Shown here piece after piece: positions 1 through 8,726 of a stretch of 13,500 nt of DNA. The number at the start of each line of letters is the position of its first letter. The stretch's first letter is position 1. The position numbers and the translations under genes are program-made. This DNA comes from Glandiceps talaboti (Eukaryota; Hemichordata; Enteropneusta; Spengelidae), in contig NC_135567.1 of NCBI RefSeq assembly GCF_964340395.1, positions 5,693,899-5,707,398 on the forward strand, in the 5' to 3' direction. A model generated the notes under the pieces. That model saw nothing but the letters and a program-made list of their open reading frames with translations, was not told the DNA's origin and ran no database searches.

Positions 1-372
1 AAAGTGGTTAGTGGTTTCATATGATGTCTCACTATAAAACACATTTTACACAGAAGTTGGTAATGTATTGTACTTTTATACCATAGTCACCATTTTATAA
101 CAAAAATCTACTGTTATGAAAAATTGCACAAAATCTCAGAAAAAAATGACTGGGAAATGCACGCAAGAAAAAGAAAAAAAGAGGATTTTGAGGTTGGCTA
201 TAAATAATTCCAGTGTCTTACAGCTGTAACCCTGGAAAATTTTAATGATGAATGAAATAAACTAGGGATCTAAAATAATTTTGAGGCAATTTGAATTTCA
301 ATTTTCTAACAAATTTACAAAGTCAACAACATTCAACTTGTACTAGTTGTGGTAGATATATATAGGGAAGAA
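1..372. other. AT-rich non-coding stretch
   Basis: No supported gene. The stretch is AT-rich with poly-A-like runs near 140-180 and no open frame with protein-like composition. Confidence 0.6.
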
Positions 373-918
373 ATGTATTAATCGCCATCTTAGTTTCCGT
401 ACGGCGACAATCTCAAGTACCCGGAAGAGAGTCATTCTCAGCCATACGTTACAGTGGTAACACTCGTTCATGTTCGGTTACCTTTCACAAAGAAAACACA
501 ACGAAATGGTTGAAATGATCTTTTTTTTTATTTCTTTTCATCACAACAACAAAATCTGCGTGATTGATCAAAAGTGTTGTAAACTAAACCAGAAAGAATT
601 ATCGGACTGGCTAAACTTCCCGATGAAGTGGAGTAAGGTCCTACTACTTCCAAGTAAGCCTCGATAGTACTATAGTACGTGAGAAAATCGTCTCAAACTA
701 GCGATACAACTTTCAAAATATAACTTGACATGTCTTCATTTGTTAGAGTTATACAATTCAAGACGGGTTTTCACTCGAAAACAACAATTCTGTGAATAAT
801 GATACTCTGAACGCAGCGATTTCTCGGACGATGTTACCACTGTAACGTATGGCTGACAACGACTTGCTTCCGGGTTAGTCCCTCGTGCATACGGGTGGAT
901 TGTCGGCGATTAATACAT
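373..918. mobile_element. Candidate non-autonomous DNA transposon with long imperfect TIRs
   Basis: Bases 373-462 and 832-918 are inverted copies of each other. The inner 24 bases of each arm (439-462 and 832-855) are exactly complementary. The outer 14 bases (ATGTATTAATCGCC at 373-386 and its complement at 905-918) also match exactly, with about 80% similarity and an indel between them. The 370-bp interior has only a short open frame (470-667) with no recognisable motif, so the element would depend on a transposase elsewhere. No clear target-site duplication is seen, so the true ends could lie a few bases in or out. Confidence 0.55.
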
Positions 919-1799
919 ACATCGTCTGATATTTTAATTCACAGTGTTTCTTGTGACCGGCGCCTGTCAGCAGACTCTGCCATTTTTTTCATCATTCCAT
1001 TGTATTTAAACCTTGTACTTGACATTTCGCAATATTTATAATTCTCAACAAAATACCTCAACATGCCTCACTTCGCTCGTACTCAAAGCAGCCCCGCGCG
1101 GTATGATCACTGACACTGATGACATGATGAGAGAGAACCTTTTCGGATTTACATGTAAAACGGGGAAAGATACGCAAAACATAATGCAAAGTCTGAAGCC
1201 AAATTAAAGTTGTAATTATTTTAATTATTTTTACTTGCCAAATATTTGCATTTTGGAAAGGCAAGACACGTTCATGTCGTTTAACTTTACATGTGAACTG
1301 TCGGCCATAACTTCAACCGCATGTCTGGCATGCCCTTCCTTACGCAAGTTGTCTGAATTCTGGTTCACTGTCATTCCAAATTGCACGACAATATAGAATT
1401 AACCACAAGTTACATGTTATCTGAAAACATCACACTTTTATAGTGGGTCTGAAGTGTGATTTTAGTGAGTACCAAGAACGTCCTGTGTTGATACTCAAGA
1501 TACTTGCTGTGGAAAATCGCTCGGTCAAATGAGGTCACCTTCAGCTTCTGGTCGAATCAGGATAGAGTATGCAAATGAGGATGTTGCGGACTGATTTGAA
1601 GTTTACAACCCTGTTTCGAACAAACGCTTGTCATTTGGGCGCCCAATGCGTAGAATTATGACTATAGCACATATTACATTGCTTGTTTGACGTCAATAGT
1701 GTCTTTTGAAAAGTGGCAGTTTACTTAAAGTCTCGTCGACTGATTTCCAATATGGCGTCGGTCATTATGCTCATTAACATATTCATTTTTTTTTCAAAT
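919..1799. other. Non-coding stretch without recognisable features
   Basis: Two short overlapping open frames near 1013-1264, one on each strand, show no family resemblance and no splice context. The segment around 1540-1620 (containing GTATGCAAATGAGGATGTTG) resembles text recurring near 1830 and 2250, so the dispersed repeat that follows may begin here. Confidence 0.5.
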
Positions 1800-2192
1800 T
1801 ACAAAAAAAAAAATCATAAAAAATAAAAATGAGGATGTGCTGACTTGAAATTAACAAATCTGAGTAAGCTACCCCCTGCGCATCAACACGCCAGATATCA
1901 AAGCAATCTAATGAGAGGTTTTCAAGGAGTTGATGAAAATGACATTTTATGAAAAAAAATCATAAAAAATTGAAAATGGCACAGATCAACTTGGCATGAA
2001 CAAATCTGAATAGCCTCCCCCCAGGGAACATGCACACCAAATATCGAAGAATTCCGACTGTCACTTCCGGAGTAGATAGTAAAAATATAAAAGTTTGACG
2101 GACACCTATGATTCACTCTACTCTCTATACCTCAATACCCACCTATACCTAAAGCTACGCTTTCAGCTTTCGCTGACAGCGGAGCTAAAAAG
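1800..2192 (+). repeat. Dispersed repeat: two 147-bp units plus terminal hairpin
   Basis: Two diverged direct units start with a poly-A run and AATCATAAAAAAT (the shared AATCATAAA is at 1812 and 1959, 147 bp apart). Each continues through ACAAATCTGA and a C-rich patch to an ACGCC/ACACC-AAATATC end. A short unique tail follows, then an imperfect hairpin at 2153-2186: 15-bp arms with two mismatches and a TTTC loop, followed by AAAAAGG. No coding capacity is visible. The layout of repeated units followed by a tail suggests a non-autonomous dispersed element. A second relative is proposed at about 11220-11687. Confidence 0.55.
2153..2186 (+). repeat. Hairpin at the end of the dispersed repeat
   Basis: AGCTACGCTTTCAGC (2153-2167) pairs with GCTGACAGCGGAGCT (2172-2186) at 13 of 15 positions around a TTTC loop and is followed by an A run. 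It probably marks the 3' end of the dispersed element rather than a host regulatory site. Confidence 0.6.
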
Positions 2193-2199
2193 GGGTTTT

Positions 2200-3290
2200 C
2201 AAGGAAACGACCATATTTTAGAACATGAAATTAGACCAGGGTTACCCAATGAGGTATGCAAATGATTAGAGCACAAATGACTAATTTAGTAATTAAGCTG
2301 TCATTGATAAATTCTTACACTATATTACCACATAGGGTGCACACTTAGTGACCTCTGAACAATTAATATTATTTTGATTGTTGAGACTGTGCTGTGCTTT
2401 GCATTGTTAATAGCTGTGGTAATGTGTACAAAAATGTTCCACTTTTACCATAGTATCACTGTAACCGTGGCAACAACCCAAAGTTGCCTCAAATTGCCAT
2501 GAATAGCCCGAAGTTGCCTTGAATTCTGACTAAGCATGCACAGTATGCAATCTTCATACAATATAGCTAGTAGGTGCACACTTAGTGATCCCTCAAAACA
2601 ATATCATTATTTTAATTGTTGACCCTGCTTTGCATAGTTAAAGCTGCACTAGCTGCAACTGAACATATTTTTTGAACATGTATTAGGTACACTAGCTTAC
2701 TCATGAAATAGACCACCCTGAACAGCCTTAAATCTCCAATGGATAAACAAATTTTTTTGTAGCTGTATACAGGATAAATCAAATCGAATTGATTTCTGAG
2801 TCTGTACCCACAAATCAGTGCTCTCAGTGGCGATCACCGTTTAAACTTGTTATTGCAATACTAACTGACAAGACAAACTAGTGATTAACATGTGCAATAT
2901 CTAATTATTGGTATTGTAACACTAGTGAATAGATAGTTGTTGTTTGATCAAAAAATGATACTACAGTTACAAACTAGTGTGGTTTTAACACAGTGAAAGT
3001 TTCAAATCCAAGCTTTCGCTCGAGTTTCGAACTTGCCACTACACTATATATGGATAATATTAACGACTAATTAACAGATACAGTGTCTTTTTTACAAGTA
3101 ATTTACCAATTCTTAGTGAATACATCTTTTGGTTACTCAGTGAATAAAATATACATGTTGCAGCTAGTGCATCTGTAATAGCTATCCTATGATTTACTAA
3201 AAATATGTTTTACTTTTACTATAGCATTCCTGTAACCATAGTAATGGACATTCAAATGGTGCCTTAAATAATGGCATAGGGTTAGGTATA
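2200..3290. repeat. Degenerate AT-rich direct repeats, no genes
   Basis: Bases from about 2332 and 2572 are direct copies (GTGCACACTTAGTGA followed by an AT-rich stretch and CTTTGCAT..GTTAA..AGCTG), about 240 bp apart. Another pair shares ACTTTTAC(C/T)ATAG and CTGTAACC near 2442-2470 and 3210-3238. No open frame has protein-like character. This is likely an old, decayed repeat. Confidence 0.5.
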
Positions 3291-3338
3291 CTATGAAGTT
3301 TTCTACTTCACCTCAACCCAGAAGTTTTGAAGAGAATA

Positions 3339-3615
<277 letters not shown>

Positions 3616-3853
3616 ACTGGTTAAGGTTTTGTAGAATTAGAGTTGGCAACCATACTTTGAATTCTCAGTTGTGATGTGAAAAGAGAAATGGGAATCACAG
3701 GAACAAAACGGGAACAGATGGGTAATGTATTAGGATAATGTTGTAGAAATGTTGATCTCGGATCTGACAATCATTGCGAGTAAACCCATATAGTGTTTGT
3801 CAGTTAACATCCCGACCTTCAACTCGGCCAATGGTTTCAAATAACAGGTATTG
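3616..3853. other. Non-coding stretch beside the palindrome
   Basis: No supported gene. On the minus strand, 3730-3850 is open (ending SEINISTTLS), but it is joined to palindrome sequence and has no splice signals matching the Roco gene. It may be a piece of another repeat. Confidence 0.4.
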
Positions 3854-4209
3854 ATTAAAGTGGCCATATGGATGGGAATTTGGTATTTATTTTGGATTTT
3901 TATTTGATAAAATAGCTTCACTACGTTGTTCAACTTGAAAAAATAATATGAAATAACATATAGCAAGACCATGTTCACATCTCAATAAACAGCAAAACAC
4001 TAAACAATGTGTAAAATGTTTGTTATTGTACGTACAATAACAAACTTTTTACACTTTTTGCATCTTTTTGAAATGTATTGAGTTATGAACATGGGCTTGG
4101 TATATGTTCTTTCGCTTTATTTTTTCAAGTAGAAAAACATAGTGAAGCTGTTTTATCAAATAAAAATCCAAAATAAATACCAAATTCTCATCCATATGGC
4201 AACTTTAAT
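3854..4209. mobile_element. Near-perfect 356-bp palindrome with TTAA ends, candidate MITE
   Basis: The whole segment is self-complementary about the centre at 4031/4032. The two 178-base arms align end to end without a gap at roughly 85% identity by eye. The outer 80 bases match best. The central 28 bases, around GTACGTAC, form a perfect palindrome. Each end reads ATTAAAGT.GCCATATGGAT going inward, so a TTAA tetranucleotide lies at both borders, as piggyBac-type transposons leave. It has no coding capacity. Foldback-type MITE is the best call; a simple inverted duplication is the alternative. Confidence 0.6.
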
Positions 4210-4851
4210 GCAGTAATTTCACACACATGGATTGTGTTGGTAGTAGTTGGGAAATAACCAATGCCTTTAAAATGTTCAATGTGGTGGAAGCAGTATAATT
4301 AAGTTCTTTAACCCATTTATGTGAGGACCAATGCCCTTTTTGACAGCATTTATACCACGCTTTTCAAATATTTCAATGGGGAGGGTCATATTTGAAGGAG
4401 GATCACTTTTTAGCACAACCGATTTGGTGGAGAGTAATGCTTTATGTAACACCCTTGCTCTTATTTTCCACGGACCTCCCCCATTAATTACTGAAGCCTT
4501 CCTAACTTTGTTACACTACGAGTCCATGCCAGCTTAATGGATTTCGCACTCAGATTTTTGGGATTATTTCACTGAGATATTCAATATGTGATTTGTATAG
4601 TGAATTGCATTAACATAACAATGGGTGAGTGTAAACAGCTGTGTAAAAGGGTAGTAGGTAATAATGTTCACGTTCTGTAGTAAAACATAAAAAAACTCGT
4701 CGAATTTCAAAGTATAACTTCATTTTAGTACAGGTCGTTGCGCTCTTTATTGGTTGTAACAGATTGGGATAACCATCAGTTAATTTAAATAACAGCTGGT
4801 TACCAAAAGTTGTCCTATTAAGACCACTGGCGAAGGCCTGTACTGTAACCA

Positions 4852-4852
<1 letters not shown>
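4210..4852. other. Downstream intron or flank, no recognised gene
   Basis: This lies downstream of exon C in gene orientation. Both strands are open over 4331-4515, but neither reading resembles COR and there is no good acceptor with a pyrimidine tract. Nothing else was recognised. Confidence 0.4.

Positions 4853-4936
<84 letters not shown>
4853..4936. repeat. (CA)35(TA)7 microsatellite next to exon C donor
   Basis: (CA)n runs 4853-4922 and (TA)n 4923-4936. On the gene strand this reads (AT)n then (TG)n, starting only about 9 bases after the exon C donor GT at 4945-4944. Confidence 0.98.
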
Positions 4937-4945
4937 GTGACATAC

Positions 4946-5143
4946 CTCTCCTATATCATGGATGTAGCTTGTAACATTTCTAAGGAAATCATCTTCAAAG
5001 CTTTCATTATGTTCACTAATTGATTTAATAGCCTTGACGTAGTTGGTCCAATACATCACAGGAAATCTTTCGTCTGTGATCCATTTGTCTTTTTGTTCAA
5101 GTATCTCCTCACAGATGTATGGCATCATCCTAGCTTTTGATCT
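4946..5143 (-). CDS. Exon C of the Roco-family GTPase: N-terminal COR domain
   Basis: This exon is 198 nt, exactly 66 codons, with phase 0 at both ends. The acceptor is GTTTGATTATTTACAG and the donor GTATGTCAC. It encodes residues 99-164, beginning RSKARMMPYICEEILEQ, with a conserved-looking Trp (residue 119), a YWTNYV helix, an acidic stretch (EHNESFEDDF) and the ending VTSYIHDIGE. A P-x-x-C helix, a Trp, then a helix closing with LH-x-x-GE is the recognisable start of COR, the dimerisation domain that always follows Roc in Roco proteins. The neighbouring exon B, which ends Roc, agrees. Conceptual translation does run past the donor into a long Val-Cys repeat, but that is the intronic CA/TG microsatellite, not protein. 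The next COR exon was not found in 1-4900. Confidence 0.85.
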
Positions 5144-5559
5144 CTGTAAATAATCAAACTTCATGGTACTTAGGTGGTTTTCGATAAAATTTATGTATCC
5201 ATGACAATATCAAAACTATTCCATCTTGTCATCGTGTCAGTACATATCTTTAAAAAAATAAAAAATTAAAGTAAACTCAAGATTTGCCAAAGTATTGTAA
5301 AATTGCCATGTGTATTTGTGGTTGAAAACATAGTATATATGTAATGTGTGACAATATTTCCAAATATGTTTACAATTTAGATGTATTCAGTTTGTCTTGT
5401 TTCTCGTATATGATGTATTTGTATTTACAAGAGTACACATTACTTTTGTGATTTTGTAATGTTAAATTATTTCACAACAATGAAATAACTGAAAATCAAA
5501 AGGAATGTACACAAATTAAGTGTTCAATTATTTATTGCAATGTTTATATTATAATCATA

Positions 5560-5693
5560 AATAGATAAATAAATGAATGAATGAATGAATGAATGAATAA
5601 ATGAATAAATAAAATAAATAAGTAGATAATAAATAAATACATAAATAAATAAATGAATAAATGAATAAATAAAATAAATACGTAGATAATGAA

Positions 5694-5780
<87 letters not shown>

Positions 5781-5783
5781 ATA
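5560..5783. repeat. AATG/AATA tetranucleotide array with a 60-bp internal duplication
   Basis: (AATG)n passes into mixed AATG/AATA and then about 20 pure AATA units. The block carrying GTAGATAAT occurs twice at exactly 60-bp spacing (about 5593-5640 and 5653-5700, differing at a few bases), so larger-scale duplication as well as slippage shaped the array. Confidence 0.95.
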
Positions 5784-5969
5784 TAAGGAATGATAATCTA
5801 CTTATAACAAAGATTAGCTATATAACGATAGTTTGTACATGTTTGTAAGTAACAAAATTAATATATGATTGCCAGAGAGACCACAGCTATGGATAATTAG
5901 TATTGCTAATGAGTATTGTTAAATGCAATTTCCAAGAATATACCTAGGATTTTTTTTTAGTGAAACAAG

Positions 5970-6092
5970 ACAATTCGTGCACAATCTGCAGAAGAAGTGT
6001 TAAAATTTTCAGATGTTAGCTCATCTCCAGAACAAGTCATGACTAAATGGACACCAAGCTGGTATCTTGATCCCTACGAATATTATAAGTAA
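5970..6092 (+). other. Small plus-strand open stretch, possible terminal exon, unproven
   Basis: Forty codons end at TAA (6090-6092) and have protein-like composition, finishing in the aromatic-rich stretch WTPSWYLDPYEYYK. A pyrimidine tract and AG (TTTTTTTTAG, ending 5960) lie just upstream, but reading straight from that AG in this frame gives an immediate TGA. No family is recognised and it is antisense to the Roco intron. It may be a relic of an inserted gene or chance. Confidence 0.2.
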
Positions 6093-6205
6093 TCATTTTT
6101 TCCCCAGTTGATTTGTTAGTGTATACGTTATTATCAGTTTAACACAGGTTGTTGAAGGTTTGCATACATGTGTAATACAGAATGATTTATTCTACTCAAC
6201 CATAC

Positions 6206-6354
6206 CTTTATCTCACATAGCAAGTTTCTCAGTCTCTGCATTCTGACACTCTTGATTTTCTTGCAATTCAAAATGAATCGTTCGTCAGATATGTCAAAGT
6301 ACTTCCCAAACTTCTCTTGGGCTTCTTTCAGAATTTCATCAGCAACTGCCTTAG
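6206..6354 (-). CDS. Exon B of the Roco-family GTPase: end of Roc domain
   Basis: This is an internal exon of 149 nt. The acceptor reads CTTTCTCTCCAG, preceded by a short pyrimidine run, and the donor reads GTATGG. Its first two bases complete the split alanine codon left by exon A (phase 1), and it ends in phase 0. It encodes residues 49-98: a charged helix (KAVADEILKEAQEKFGK), an aromatic turn (YFDISDE), a hydrophobic strand (RFILNC, about 74-79) and a closing helix (MQRLRNLLCEIK). A helix, F-x-L-N/D strand and L-R-x-L helix is the usual way a Roc domain ends before COR, the strand being where the G5-like element sits. Phase agreement with exon A across a 5.4-kb intron supports one transcript. 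An in-frame Met about 7 codons upstream of the acceptor makes a longer open frame, but that extension reads into intron. Confidence 0.83.
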
Positions 6355-6518
6355 CTGGAGAGAAAGATGTGTACAATCAATACATCTTTCTAAACTCTGA
6401 ATTACCCGTGTCCTTGAGAGGGAAATACATTTTGTGACTTCTTCAGGCCAGTAGAGTAGAGTAGAGTACAGTACAGTTCGACACAATACATACATACAGT
6501 ACAGAATAGTACTTTCCT

Positions 6519-6930
6519 GGATATATATCCACTTGACTAATCAATCTTGTTGTTATGTTTGCAATATACACAACCATGTTGTTGTTGCTATGGGTGTGAT
6601 ATTGTTGCTAAGCAAACATGGAATCATTTCTCAAATGTTTATCTGCATAGCTACCCTTCCCGGATTTTGCATTTGCAAGATACACCATGATTTTACTGTT
6701 GCTATGGGTGTGGTCACGTTGCTTGGCATATTTGTATATATGTGTGATTTGAATGTTTATTTTTTAACTACCATTCATGCATTTATCTTTGCAATAAACA
6801 TCATCATTGATTTGTTGCTATGGCCGTGGTATTGTTGCTACGTAAATTTTCATACTTTTAGATTAGATTACATATCGACCAATAGGACTATAAAATCAAA
6901 AAGGAATATGTCTTGGTGTTGCTAAAACGA
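6519..6930. repeat. Degenerate repeat with recurring TTGCTATGG motifs
   Basis: TTGTTGCTATGGGTGTG or a close variant recurs near 6581, 6697 and 6814, each followed within about 15 bases by a second GTTGCT. This suggests three decayed units of about 116-117 bp. The 130-codon plus-strand open frame across it (6533-6925) is hydrophobic and repeat-derived with no known domain. A 12-bp palindrome, GGATATATATCC, sits at the left edge. Confidence 0.45.
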
Positions 6931-6934
6931 TCAA

Positions 6935-7060
6935 CAGTACATGACAAATACAGCATGATACACATATATACAGTACATACAATACAATAATACAATACGA
7001 TAAAATACTGTACAATAAGGTAGAAATATATAATAATCACAACTCTTATGATAAAAAGAA
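6935..7060 (-). repeat. Probable 3' tail of the LINE fragment
   Basis: Just beyond the LINE coding end, the minus strand carries short reiterated TATTGTA/TACTGTA-type words. CR1/L2-type elements often end in short tandem words rather than poly-A. Similar ACAGTAC/ATACA words occur at 6460-6515, so the tail may have been split or duplicated. Confidence 0.35.
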
Positions 7061-7740
7061 TTCAACTATTCCGATAGGATAGTAAAATGACTAAGGACGA
7101 GTTGTGTGAAGTGATTAATCTCGGATAAAAACTATTCTTAAAATGTGTAGTTTTGGTTCTAAGACATCTGAAACGTTTCCCAGATGGGAGTAATCTAAAA
7201 AGGCTGTTTGCTGGGTGAGAAGCGTCATCAATGATAGTTATACATTTACCAGATAAACGTGCATGATACAATGACTCAATGGAAGGTAAATTAGCTCCAA
7301 TGACTTTAAAAGCAGTTTTAATTCTGCTTTCAAGGTTTTTTCTTCTTTGTGGCACTACCGTACCACACAATTATTGAGGAAGTAAGTACACTTTCTATCA
7401 CTGCTCTATAAAAACGAACCCCAATAGTGTCTCACTTACACCAAATTTCTTTAGTTTCCTTAAAAAGAACATAGTTACGTTGATGTGCTTTGTTGACAAT
7501 TGCAATAATGGCTTCCCATTTCATTGAGTTTGAAATATGTGTATCAAGGAATTTAAAACAATCAACCATTTCAAAAGGATTTACTATCAATGTCCAGTGC
7601 ATCAGTGGCGGTGTTATTCTTACGAAAGTCAATGATCATCTCTTTCGTTTTTTTATGTTTAACACTAAATTATTATATGAACTCTAATCCGCCAACTTAG
7701 TAACCTCGGCCCTGTATCGTGTTTCATCAAACTTTGAAAT
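7060..7740 (-). pseudogene. 5'-truncated CR1/L2-like LINE, C-terminal end of ORF2
   Basis: The minus strand encodes, with at least two frameshifts, the familiar post-palm region of a non-LTR reverse transcriptase: YRAEVTKLADW and KTKEMIIDFRKN (7740-7620), then FEMVDCFKFLDTHISNSMKW (7560-7500), then NKAHQRNYVL, a frameshifted FYRAVIESVLTSS (about 7410-7375), and SHPANSLFRLLPSGKRFRC (about 7220-7160). These motifs mark the thumb and C-terminal end of Jockey-supergroup elements (CR1/L2/Rex1 type). The catalytic palm and endonuclease are missing, as expected for 5' truncation. The truncation point falls where the 21-bp minisatellite begins. The fragment lies in the large Roco intron on the same strand as the gene and is dead. 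Confidence 0.8.
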
Positions 7741-7994
7741 TAATCAAATGACAGGCCAGGGCCATTAATTGACAAGTCATGACCATTAATTGATAATTCA
7801 GGGCCATTAATTGACAAGTCATGATCATTAATTGATAACTCAGGACCGTTAAATGACAAGTCATGACATAAGTTAGGACCGTCAAGTGACAGGTCAGGAC
7901 CGTTAATTGACAAGTCACGATCATTAATTGATAATTCAGGACTGTCAAATGACAAGTCATGACCATTAATTGATAAGTCAGGACCGTTAATTGA
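7740..7994. repeat. 21-bp minisatellite, about 12.5 units
   Basis: Units of 21 bp follow the pattern accATTAATTGAcAAgTCAtG. Two versions, GACAAGTCATG and GATAATTCAGG, alternate in part of the array, giving a 42-bp higher-order tendency. One unit (7866-7877) has lost exactly 9 bp. Because 21 and 9 are multiples of three, two minus-strand frames stay open throughout, giving heptapeptide-like repeats such as INGHDLS. That openness is explained by arithmetic and does not prove coding. Confidence 0.93.
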
Positions 7995-8054
7995 ACTAAT
8001 GAATGGAAATGCACGAATGATAGGTACTAGATCAACCTCTTGACGACGAATCAA

Positions 8055-8726
8055 TCTGTACTACTACCAAACTGGTGTCCATATATAGTTGAAGTTCTTG
8101 GTACCCCTTACAATGGTTGTTCGTCAACCCAACTACGCCACAAAGCGTCATACTCTTACGTCGTATTTCGCCATACAAGTTTTCTTCAAATTCTAACTAG
8201 TAAGCTGGGATGACAACGGTGATCGACCGGGGAGAACTAAAGCTTCTTGAGCGCTTGTTAAATCATAGGTAGTTGTTTCACACAACGAATATTAAACTTT
8301 TTTATGGGTGATCGAGATGTGTTTTTGTTTTGTTTATTTGTGTTCTGTTCTTTTTAAATATACCAAAACTACCAAAAGAGTGTGCGGAATGACGATTATA
8401 TTGTATATTCTCTCAAACTAGATACGTGTAATACAGTAATACATGAGTTTTGATGTCGTTTTTGGACTGATTTGCAGTCGAAACGTCAGTCACATTGTAT
8501 TTTCCCATCCAAATAAGAAACTTTACAAACACACGCATTTAGGGTTTATTAGGGTGTTTTTATAATATAATTCTTAGTATTGCTAATAAATTTACAAAAT
8601 ATAAGATGTTGATTACATGAGAATCTGCGTTAAAATAGAACTCTGTTTTCTACGGAATATATGTTAATGGTCCAGTGTACTAGTGAGGATGGTGGCCATA
8701 TTTAATTATTGCAAGACTGAACTATA
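8055..8726. other. Intron sequence with a PLE-like tail hairpin only
   Basis: Apart from the hairpin at 8465-8487, nothing was recognised. The segment is AT-rich with T-rich runs around 8320-8360. Confidence 0.4.
8465..8487 (+). repeat. Hairpin followed by GAAACGTC, resembling a retroelement tail
   Basis: GACTG (8465-8469) pairs with CAGTC (8475-8479) around a 5-base loop and is followed at once by GAAACGTC. A CTGAt, stem, CGAAACGT layout occurs commonly in 3' regions of PLEs that encode GIY-YIG nucleases and resembles the strands of a hammerhead ribozyme core. Here the usual CTGATGA is not complete, so no active ribozyme is claimed. Confidence 0.35.

Larger units (their letters stand above)
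5144..6205 (-). other. Intron B-C of the Roco gene
   Basis: This 1062-bp intron runs from GTATGG to TTTACAG on the minus strand. It contains the AATG/AATA array (5560-5783), AT-rich sequence around it, and a small plus-strand open stretch at 5970-6092. Confidence 0.75.

Noticed and set aside
3000-3040. TTTCAAATCC as a Pol III B box
   Set aside because: There is no A box, no cloverleaf and no SINE-like tail; the match is weak.
3730-3978. Minus-strand 82-codon frame
   Set aside because: Half of it is palindrome arm, and no splice sites or domain fit.
4279-4515. Minus-strand 79-codon open stretch downstream of exon C, as a next COR exon
   Set aside because: It contains SDPPSNMTLPIEIF and similar text with no resemblance to COR, lacks a pyrimidine tract before any usable AG, and the opposite strand is open as well.
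4610-4945. Extension of the exon C frame to a 184-codon ORF
   Set aside because: Beyond 4946 it translates the donor, TA and TG tracts and intron. The GTATGT donor and GE-ending COR motif place the exon end at 4946.
7062-7632. Two separate small minus-strand genes
   Set aside because: Both are frames of one LINE reverse-transcriptase end, interrupted by frameshifts.
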